NCBI RefSeq assembly: GCF_001310955.1
Contig: NZ_BAZX01000008.1
Location: 62,001 to 126,000 of the forward strand
Direction: 5' to 3'
DNA: 64,000 nt
From: Marinifilum fragile JCM 15579
GTDB lineage: Bacteria > Bacteroidota > Bacteroidia > Bacteroidales > Marinifilaceae
Positions within the stretch are counted from its first letter, which is position 1. Each line of letters begins with the position of its first letter. The notes under the pieces were generated by a model. That model had not been told where the DNA came from. It searched no databases and was given only the letters and a program-made list of their open reading frames with translations. Of the stretch, positions 37,991-45,244 are shown in pieces. Made by a program: the position numbers and the translations under genes.

Positions 37991-39129
37991 ATGCAAGGAA
38001 GTTCATTTATTACCCTAAAAAGAGAGGCCCTTCAAAATAATATTCGATTCCTTAAGAAAAAGTTGGGAAATCATGTTCGCATATCGTCGGTGGTGAAAGC
38101 CAATGCATACGGACATGGAATTGAACAGATCGTTCCTATGTTCGAAGAGGAGGGAATAAATCACTTCTCTGTTTTTGATTTTGGAGAGGCGGTAAGAGTT
38201 CAGAATAGCCTTAAAAATGACAAAGATATAATGATTATGGGATGGATCTCCGATGAAAACGTCGTTGAAACCATAAAAAGAGGAATAGAGTTTTATATAT
38301 TCAACATTAATCGTTTAAATATTGCACTGCAAGCGGCATCTGAAATTGGAATAAAAGCTAAAATTCACCTGGAAGTAGAAACTGGAATGAACCGATCTGG
38401 CTTAACAATTAAAGAGTTGGAAGAGGCAATTTCGATAATAAAAAAGAATCCGGGAATTTTTGAAGTAAAAGGGTTCTGTACTCATCTTGCAGGAGCGGAA
38501 AGTATTTCAAACCATGTGCGCATCCAAAAACAATTAAAGACTTATCACAAACTACATCGTGTTCTGGAGAACAGTGGGATAATTCCGGAGTACAGGCACA
38601 TAGCCAATTCAGCTGCGGCTTTTGTGTATCCAAAATCAAGATTGGATATGGTGAGAATAGGAATTATGCAGTATGGATTTTGGTCGAGTATCGAAACATT
38701 TTTGCGATACACTCATCATGAAAAAGACCCTCTTCGACGCATATTGGGGTGGAGAAGTCAGATCATGTCAATAAAAGAAGTGAATAAAGGTGAGTTTGTT
38801 GGATACGGTATTTCATTTTTGGCTCAGGCGAATATTAAAACAGCTTGATTCCGGTTGGATACTCTGGAGGGTATAGCCGATCTCTTAGCAATCGGGGCCG
38901 AGTACTGATTAATGGTCAAAGGTGTGATATAATAGGCATGGTGAATATGAATATGATTATTGCAAATGTATCAGAATTGCCAGATGTAAAAGTTGATGAC
39001 GATGTAGTAATTATAGGAATGCAAGGAAAAAGGGAAATTAAAGTGTCTGCATTTAGCGATATTAGTAACAGTCTTAATTATGAGATATTAACACATTTGC
39101 CAGTTAATGTTGAACGTGTTGTTATATAA
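37991..39129 (+). pseudogene. alr: Alanine racemase, one-base frameshift
   Basis: A PLP enzyme making D-alanine. Residues 1-285 contain the PLP lysine Lys36 (SSVVKANAYGHG), MNRSGLTIKELEEAISI and RLDMVRIGIMQYGFWS. The frame stops at 38848 as written. Adding one T in TT at 38845-38846 gives ALIPVGYSGGYSRSLSNRG, which carries the catalytic Tyr of the second domain. The restored frame then runs to 39129, about 379 residues, a normal length. The upstream fragment alone lacks that Tyr and the C-terminal barrel, so it would be inactive if the shift were real. It follows the M20 gene by 36 bp. Confidence 0.9.
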
Positions 39130-39236
39130 ATATGTAAAAAAATACTATTGATTAAAGTATTAAATTAGATGTGATTGAAATATAATTTAAAAGAAAATGT
39201 AATGTTGAATTGCTATTTTTGAGTAAAAATTACGGC

Positions 39237-39830
39237 ATGTCAGAATTATTTGAAATAACACATTCAACACCCATTCCAGAGATATTCTATTCGGAGAAGG
39301 AAGAAAAGAGATTTACAGAATGCACCATTTGTGGTAAGAATTTAAGCGATGGTAACGAATTGTATTTGATTGAGAAGGCATTTGAAAAAAAGCCAGGTTC
39401 TGATAAGCCACAATTGGTTTTTGAGTTGGCTTGCTGTATGGATTGCCGACAGGAAATGCATGATTCGCTGTCAGAAGAATCGAATGAAAAAATTGCTGCT
39501 TATTTCGAAGCCAATAGTAGAGCAGAAGAAAGAGATAGGGAGTTGAAAAAACATGACTTAATGGACACTGATATCTGGCTGAACAATTGTATTATAAAAA
39601 ATAAAGCCATGGATGAGGTGAATGAATATCAGATTTACGCTCTGTGTTGGAAGGATGAAATGGTTTTTCATCAGATGCCTTTTATGCTTTGCGGAGATAC
39701 CATTGATGATATCATGAATTTATTGTCCAATAAAAGTCTGGATATTATCAATGATCTAACTGCCGATTTAATTGATTTACCTCCCGAATATGGAGAACTA
39801 TTCAGAGATAAAAAAGTGCTGTTTATATAG
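39237..39830 (+). CDS. Hypothetical Cys-rich (zinc-ribbon-like) protein
   Basis: About 197 residues, not assigned to a named family. The N-terminal third has two Cys pairs, CTICGK and CCMDC, spaced like a zinc ribbon (about residues 29-70). A charged helical centre (about 75-120) and a C-terminal half rich in Asp and Leu (ALCWKDEMVFHQMPFML) follow. No signal peptide. I chose the ATG at 39237 because residues before it look non-coding. It lies alone before a strong terminator. Confidence 0.6.
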   Translation: MSELFEITHSTPIPEIFYSEKEEKRFTECTICGKNLSDGNELYLIEKAFEKKPGSDKPQLVFELACCMDCRQEMHDSLSEESNEKIAAYFEANSRAEERDRELKKHDLMDTDIWLNNCIIKNKAMDEVNEYQIYALCWKDEMVFHQMPFMLCGDTIDDIMNLLSNKSLDIINDLTADLIDLPPEYGELFRDKKVLFI

Positions 39831-39858
39831 ACGGTGCATACACAGCGCCAGGATAATG

Positions 39859-39908
39859 ACCGATGAATTGTAAACTTGTAAGTCTTACAATTCATCGGTT
39901 TCTTTTTT
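39859..39908 (+). terminator. Strong rho-independent terminator
   Basis: ACCGATGAATTGTAA (39859-39873) and TTACAATTCATCGGT (39885-39899) form a perfect 15-bp stem with an 11-nt loop, followed by TTCTTTTTT. Confidence 0.92.
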
Positions 39909-39965
39909 CTGTTTATTTTAGTGCATGAATTCCAAAAGCCAAAGCCAAACAATAAAAACAAACTT

Positions 39966-42542
39966 ATGTCTCTACGATGTATTGTAGTATTTACTGTCCT
40001 GATTTTTCTTCTGGGCTGTAAATCACAAAATCAAAACTCAATGATTGTGAAAGAGTTGAACTCCAGTTGGGAGTTTTCTGAAAAGGATTCGATAAATTGG
40101 ATGCCTGCCGAAGTGCCAGGCTGTGTACATACAGACCTGATTGAAAATAAGAAAATAAAAGACCCTTTTTATCGATTAAATGAGCATGATTTGCAATGGA
40201 TCGATAAAAAGGATTGGCTTTATAAAACAGAATTTGATCTGGATCAGAAAGTTTTAAGTAAAGATAGAATTGTCATTGATTTTAAAGGTCTGGATACCTA
40301 TGTCGATGTTTACCTGAACGATCAGAAAGTACTTTCGGCAGATAACATGTTTCGGGAGTGGACTGTTGATGTAAAGAAATATCTGAAAGTAGGAAAGAAC
40401 AAACTGAAAATTGAGTTTCGGTCGCCAATTAATGAAGGTTTAAAGTTGTACGATGCTAATGGATTTGTCTATCCTGGAGCGGAGAATGACCAAGCTGAAT
40501 TGGGCCAGGTTGAAGGAAACAAAAGGGTAAGCATTTACACCCGTAAAGCAGGCTATCATTATGGATGGGATTGGGGACCACGTTTGGTAAGTAGTGGCAT
40601 TTGGCGTCCTGTCTATCTTAAAGCATGGGACAATGCAAGAATTCATGATTTACAGATCGTGCAAAATAAAGTGAACGATGATATTGCCAATTTTACTGCG
40701 ATTCTTGAATTGGAGTCTGAGGACGAAGTGTTGGCCGATATTCAGATTCAAAATGAAGGAGAAGAATTGGTTGCTACAGAAGTGCATTTGAGAAAGGGAA
40801 TTCATAAATACGAATTGAATTTTGATATTGAAAACCCAAAACTATGGTGGCCTAGTGGTTTGGGAGATCAAAACCTATATCATATCAAGGCGCAGGTAAA
40901 TGTTAATGGAAAAATAGAGGAAGCAAGTCGCAGAATTGGTATTCGAACGGTAGAAGTAGTTCGTGAGAAGGACGAAAAAGGGACTTCTTTCTATTTCAAA
41001 GTTAATGGGGTGCCAGTATTTATGAAAGGAGCCAATTACATACCTAATGACATTTTCCCATCCCGGGTTAGTAAGGAGCAACTTGAAAAGGTGATTCATA
41101 CTGCCAAAACTTCCAATATGAACATGCTTAGAGTTTGGGGAGGTGGTTATTACGAAGATGATTTGTTTTATGACTTATGTGATGAGGCAGGAATATTGGT
41201 CTGGCAGGATTTCATGTTTGCCTGTGCAATGTATCCGGGTAATCAGGACTTCTTGGACAATATAAGACTTGAGGCAAGAGATAACATCAAAAGACTAAGA
41301 AATCATCCAAGTATTGCACTTTGGTGTGGAAACAACGAAATTTTGGTTGCCTGGAACAATTGGGGTTGGAAAAGACAAGCGAAAGAACAAGGTGAGGAGG
41401 TAAGTTCTAAAGTTTGGAAAGCCTACGCCGATATCTTTCATGAAGTATTGCCAAAAGCTGTAGAAGAATATGATTCATCAAGATTTTACTGGAGTTCAAG
41501 TCCTTCATCAGGAACTGGTGTAAAGCCGGATTTAATCAATGGTGATGATCACTATTGGGGAGTTTGGTGGGGAAAGGAACCGTTTGAAACTTATGCCACA
41601 CACATTGCTCGCTTTATGAGCGAATATGGTTTTCAATCTTTCCCTCAGATGAAATCGGTTAGAAAATATGCCGAGCCTGAGGATTACGATATCTATTCAG
41701 AGGTAATGAAGTCGCACCAGCGATCGTCGATAGGGAACGAAACCATTGAATATTACATGCTAAAAGATTACAAGAAGCCCAAGGATTTTGAATCATTCCT
41801 GTATGTGAATCATGTGTTGCAAGCCGAAGGAATTAAATTTGCATTGGAAGGTCACCGAAGAGCCATGCCATATTGTATGGGAAGTTTGTACTGGCAGATT
41901 AATGATTGCTGGCCTGTGGCTTCATGGAGTTCTACGGACTATTACCAGGAATGGAAAGCTCTACAATACTATGTAAAAAAAGGCTTTGAACCTTTGTTAG
42001 TTTCTCCTTATGCCGAAAATGACAGTATTAAGCTAGCTGTGGTAAATGACCATCAGAAAGAAATCAAAGCCAAATTAATCATGAGAGTGCTTGATTTTTC
42101 AGGGAAAGAAAACTGGTCGGAAATCAAAGATATTGTCATTCGTAAAAATTCAAGCGAAGTTTTCTTTGCGCAGGAGCTTAAATCATTCTTACAGAACAGA
42201 AAGCCTGAAAGGGAAATGCTTTTGGTTGAATTACAAATGGGTGAAGAAGTAGTGGCAAGGAATACCTTATATTTTAAGCCAGTGAAAGACCTCAAATTGC
42301 CTAAGCCAAATGTGGAGTACGTAATTGTTAAAGGAGAAAAAAACTACGAAATAAACATATCATCGGATGTGTTGGCAAAGAATGTATTTTTGACCCTTGG
42401 TGATGAAGATGGATTCTTTTCTGATAATTATTTCGATGTATTGGCCGGTGAATCTGTAAACATTAAGTTGGAAACAGAACTATCACTGGAAGAAATCAAG
42501 AAAGTGATTCAGCTTAGAACACTTGACTCTACCTTTGAATAG
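39966..42542 (+). CDS. GH2 beta-mannosidase lipoprotein
   Basis: About 858 residues. The start at 39966 is chosen because it begins a signal peptide with lipobox IFLLGC; an in-frame ATG is 45 bp upstream. Domain order is the GH2 sugar-binding domain (about 30-210, with GLDTYVDVYLNDQKVLSADN), Ig-like domain (about 215-330), TIM barrel (about 335-650) and C-terminal beta domains. The acid/base Glu is about 458 in ALWCGNNE and the nucleophile Glu about 553 in FMSEYGFQS; the GNNE form marks beta-mannosidases in GH2. It releases mannose from beta-1,4-linked ends, such as the Man-beta-GlcNAc core of N-glycans or mannan oligosaccharides. It is single and terminated on its own. Confidence 0.92.
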   Translation: MSLRCIVVFTVLIFLLGCKSQNQNSMIVKELNSSWEFSEKDSINWMPAEVPGCVHTDLIENKKIKDPFYRLNEHDLQWIDKKDWLYKTEFDLDQKVLSKDRIVIDFKGLDTYVDVYLNDQKVLSADNMFREWTVDVKKYLKVGKNKLKIEFRSPINEGLKLYDANGFVYPGAENDQAELGQVEGNKRVSIYTRKAGYHYGWDWGPRLVSSGIWRPVYLKAWDNARIHDLQIVQNKVNDDIANFTAILELESEDEVLADIQIQNEGEELVATEVHLRKGIHKYELNFDIENPKLWWPSGLGDQNLYHIKAQVNVNGKIEEASRRIGIRTVEVVREKDEKGTSFYFKVNGVPVFMKGANYIPNDIFPSRVSKEQLEKVIHTAKTSNMNMLRVWGGGYYEDDLFYDLCDEAGILVWQDFMFACAMYPGNQDFLDNIRLEARDNIKRLRNHPSIALWCGNNEILVAWNNWGWKRQAKEQGEEVSSKVWKAYADIFHEVLPKAVEEYDSSRFYWSSSPSSGTGVKPDLINGDDHYWGVWWGKEPFETYATHIARFMSEYGFQSFPQMKSVRKYAEPEDYDIYSEVMKSHQRSSIGNETIEYYMLKDYKKPKDFESFLYVNHVLQAEGIKFALEGHRRAMPYCMGSLYWQINDCWPVASWSSTDYYQEWKALQYYVKKGFEPLLVSPYAENDSIKLAVVNDHQKEIKAKLIMRVLDFSGKENWSEIKDIVIRKNSSEVFFAQELKSFLQNRKPEREMLLVELQMGEEVVARNTLYFKPVKDLKLPKPNVEYVIVKGEKNYEINISSDVLAKNVFLTLGDEDGFFSDNYFDVLAGESVNIKLETELSLEEIKKVIQLRTLDSTFE

Positions 42543-42566
42543 AAATTCAATCTCATGTTATAAAAG

Positions 42567-42600
42567 AAGGAGTACCTATTTCTAGAGTACTCCTTTTTGT
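42567..42600 (+). terminator. Terminator between beta-mannosidase and response regulator genes
   Basis: AAGGAGTAC and GTACTCCTT form a 9-bp stem over an 11-nt loop followed by TTTGTATTTTTT. It is mainly for the plus-strand gene; its mirror could help the converging regulator gene. Confidence 0.8.
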
Positions 42601-42617
42601 ATTTTTTGAAGAGTTGT

Positions 42618-43328
42618 TTATTTCACCAAAAACAAATATCCTCTCCCGCGTAAGGTTTGAATTTCAATGTTATCATCTTCGCCAAAGTAGTTTCGAAGCT
42701 TTTTAATGTACACATCAAGATTACGGGAATTGAAGAATGAATCGTCTCCCCAAACTTGCATTAAAATGTCTTTTCGTTCAACAACCTTACTTCCCATTTC
42801 GGTTAATTTTTTCAGCAATTCGCCTTCGCGATTTGACAGATTAATGGTTTTTGAAGGAGTGATCAATTCATATCTTTTTGGAAAATAGGTGTAAGTTCCT
42901 AATTTAATTTCATCATGCTCAATTTTTTGCTCTTTTACAGTTTCTTTGTTTTCTCCAATGCCATGTAGCTTTAATTGGTTATCAATTCGAATCACCAACT
43001 CTTCTATGCTAAAAGGCTTGCGGATATAATCGGTACCGCCAGCTTCAAAACCTTTTACAAGATCTGGAGTTTCAGTTTTGGCAGTAAGAAAAATGATTGG
43101 AAGAGCTGGAAATTTGGATCTGATGTGCTCGCAAAGTTGGTAACCATCAACATTTGGCAGCATGATATCCAGAACGCAAATATCAGGAGTGAAATCATGA
43201 AATTTCGACATTACATGGGCTCCATCTGTTACCCAAATAATATCAAATCCTTTTAAAATTAAAGAGTCGTAAACAATTTGCCCTAAATTAGGTTCATCTT
43301 CAACGTAAAGTATCCTGGTTTTATTCAT
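42618..43328 (-). CDS. OmpR-family response regulator (RprY-like)
   Basis: 236 residues from the ATG at 43326-43328. The receiver domain (about 1-118) has ILYVEDEPNLG, the phospho-acceptor Asp in CVLDIMLPNVDGY, Thr in IIFLTAKTE and Lys in YIRKPFSIEE. A winged-helix DNA-binding domain (about 140-236) has NSRNLDVYIKKLRNYFG and TLRGRGYLFLV. The sensor kinase is encoded directly upstream on the same strand, so this is the response half of that pair. Between the two lies the 13-copy heptanucleotide repeat. Confidence 0.92.
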   Translation of the reverse strand: MNKTRILYVEDEPNLGQIVYDSLILKGFDIIWVTDGAHVMSKFHDFTPDICVLDIMLPNVDGYQLCEHIRSKFPALPIIFLTAKTETPDLVKGFEAGGTDYIRKPFSIEELVIRIDNQLKLHGIGENKETVKEQKIEHDEIKLGTYTYFPKRYELITPSKTINLSNREGELLKKLTEMGSKVVERKDILMQVWGDDSFFNSRNLDVYIKKLRNYFGEDDNIEIQTLRGRGYLFLVK

Positions 43329-43452
43329 GTTGATCTTAGCTAGAGTGCCTTGCAAGATAAGAAATGTAAGAAGATAATAGGAATTTGATTTTGTTAATAA
43401 TGCTTAAATATCAGTTATCAGTTGCGATTTCAGATAGAACTGTCATAATTTT

Positions 43453-43546
43453 GCTTACTGCTTACTGCTTACTGCTTACTGCTTACTGCTTACTGCTTAC
43501 TGCTTACTGCTTACTGCTTACTGCTTACTGCTTACTGCTTACTGCT
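43453..43546. repeat. 13-copy heptanucleotide tandem repeat between kinase and regulator genes
   Basis: GCTTACT is repeated 13 times without error (43453-43543), with a partial copy after. On the coding strand the unit is AGTAAGC. The kinase gene runs into the repeat and ends inside it (…AVSSKQ stop at 43525): the unit gives a stop in every frame within 21 nt, so changes in copy number would not alter the kinase product. They would change the length between kinase and regulator coding regions (196 bp here). Nothing else is seen in 43329-43452. Confidence 0.95.
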
Positions 43547-45030
43547 GGAAACTCTAATTTCATTTCACAACCACTTTCCGATAGGTTATCAGCCAAAATA
43601 GATCCGTTGTGTTGTTTCATAACCAAAGCAGCAAAACTCAAGCCTAAACCAAATCCTTTTATATTGTGCTGGTTGCCAGTTGGCACTCTGAAAAATCGAT
43701 CGAAAATCTTACTCAGATATTCTTTTGGAATTCCTGGCCCATTATCTATAACCGAGATGTAAACATGTACACCTTTCTGCCATAGCTTAACAACAATACT
43801 TACATCATCGCCACCATATTTTTTACTGTTTTCAATCAAATTACGAATAACACCTTCAATATACACCCGATCTATTGGTATGCTTATCAATTCATCAGGT
43901 TTGGTAAATTTGATATTGACCGTATCAACATAAAAGAGTTGTACCGACTTTACAATTCGATCGACAAATTCGTTCAAATTGGTTTCTTCCTTCTTTAGCA
44001 GATGTTGATTTGATTCAAGCTTTGAATGTTCCAATACTCTTGAGGTAAGACTATCCAGGCGATTCATCTCCGAAGCGACCATTTTCAGGTAGGATTTTGT
44101 TTTTTCTTTATCGTCGGTAATGCCATAATTCAGAATGGCTTCCATAGCGGCTTTGGCTGTGGATACCGGAATTTTTAATTCATGTGTAATATTGCTAACA
44201 AAATCGGAACGAAGCATGTTCAACTTTGCCTGTGTAAGGTAGCTCCGGTAAGCAAATACCAAGGCAAAAATGGATAGTCCAATCAGTACAATTCCAAATA
44301 TAATTTGCGCCAGAATTTCTGCAATTAGATGTAGAAAGTAATGTTCAAAGTATAGAACACTTGCTTTATCATATCTGCGGGTATATGTAATGATTCCCAA
44401 TCTCCCTCTTTTTAATATTTCACTGTTGGTTCTTTCAATCGACTCAATATTTTCTCTATCAATTTCTTCTTCGTGACCAGCTTTTAAATTTGGGAACTTG
44501 AGTGTAACATTTCTTAAGAATATATTTCTCAAAAATTGTTGAGTTGTATCGTTTGGATTCTTACTTTGGTTATAGAGAATTTGAGCAGGGTAGATTTGAT
44601 AACGATAACCTAATCTTAAAATATCATAATATCGTTCATCTTTTAAACTATCAGGAATAAATGAATTTTTTTCGATAGCTCTAAATGCATTTATATAGAT
44701 TTGATTGGTATCTACAAATGCTTTTAAATCTTTAACGTAAGCCTTTTTAAACTCAGCACTGGTTTTTTTCGTTCCTATTTTTAAACTATCGAAATTAATG
44801 GTGTCTTGATAATTTAAAGCAGGTTTAATCACGTTTCGATAAAAGAAAATAAACTCTCCATCGTTTATGGATGTATTATAAAGTCTGGATAATTCTACCT
44901 GCAGGTTTTTCTTTTCATTGTTGTACTGAGAATGCAACCAGTATCCCACAAAAGTTACCAATAAAAACATACTTAAAACCATTGGCGAAATGATTTTAAA
45001 CTTCTTTCTATTTAATCGGTTTTTTGACAT
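43525..45030 (-). CDS. Membrane sensor histidine kinase
   Basis: A 501-residue inner-membrane kinase. TM1 (about 16-32) and TM2 (about 240-262, [19 protein letters not shown]) flank a roughly 205-residue periplasmic sensor region with no recognised fold. The H-box is [20 protein letters not shown] (phospho-acceptor His), the N-box [12 protein letters not shown], the G1 box VIDNGPGIP and G2 [10 protein letters not shown]. It pairs with the OmpR-type regulator downstream on the same strand. The last codons are made from the heptanucleotide repeat. A pair of GGTTAA-type boxes lies about 40 bp upstream of its start. Confidence 0.93.
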   Translation of the reverse strand: MSKNRLNRKKFKIISPMVLSMFLLVTFVGYWLHSQYNNEKKNLQVELSRLYNTSINDGEFIFFYRNVIKPALNYQDTINFDSLKIGTKKTSAEFKKAYVKDLKAFVDTNQIYINAFRAIEKNSFIPDSLKDERYYDILRLGYRYQIYPAQILYNQSKNPNDTTQQFLRNIFLRNVTLKFPNLKAGHEEEIDRENIESIERTNSEILKRGRLGIITYTRRYDKASVLYFEHYFLHLIAEILAQIIFGIVLIGLSIFALVFAYRSYLTQAKLNMLRSDFVSNITHELKIPVSTAKAAMEAILNYGITDDKEKTKSYLKMVASEMNRLDSLTSRVLEHSKLESNQHLLKKEETNLNEFVDRIVKSVQLFYVDTVNIKFTKPDELISIPIDRVYIEGVIRNLIENSKKYGGDDVSIVVKLWQKGVHVYISVIDNGPGIPKEYLSKIFDRFFRVPTGNQHNIKGFGLGLSFAALVMKQHNGSILADNLSESGCEMKLEFPAVSSKQ

Positions 45031-45070
45031 GTAACAAATATACTGGCTTTCAGTAGCAAATGTTCGGATT

Positions 45071-45087
45071 GTTAACCTTAATTAACC
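45071..45087 (-). promoter_or_regulatory. Direct GGTTAA repeats before the kinase gene
   Basis: On the minus strand GGTTAATTAAGGTTAAC contains GGTTAA twice, 10 bp apart, about 41 bp upstream of the kinase start. The same hexamer with 10-bp spacing stands at 48061-48090. Ten-bp direct repeats are typical of OmpR-family binding sites. Confidence 0.45.
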
Positions 45088-45164
45088 AAAATGCAGAGAA
45101 CTGTTTTGGGTTGGCCATTAGCAATGTGTTTTCTTAACAACATATTAGAAATTTTCGATGGAAA

Positions 45165-45188
45165 AAGGCCATCCCTTTCGGAATGGCC
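45165..45188 (-). terminator. Terminator after the outer-membrane barrel gene
   Basis: On the minus strand GGCCATTCC pairs with GGGATGGCC over GAAA (9 bp including one T-G) and is followed by TTTTT. It separates the barrel gene from the kinase-regulator pair. Confidence 0.75.
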
Positions 45189-45244
45189 AAACTTGACTAT
45201 GAAAATTAAAAAGAAAATAATTTTTTGCTTTGATGTTCATGCAA

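Noticed and set aside
43453..43546. Possible CRISPR-like array
   Set aside because: The unit is 7 bp with no spacers and no Cas genes nearby; it is a simple tandem repeat.
43385..43762. Plus-strand reading frame with a repeated LLTAYCL peptide
   Set aside because: It is created by the heptanucleotide repeat and overlaps the real kinase gene on the other strand; no start-site signals.
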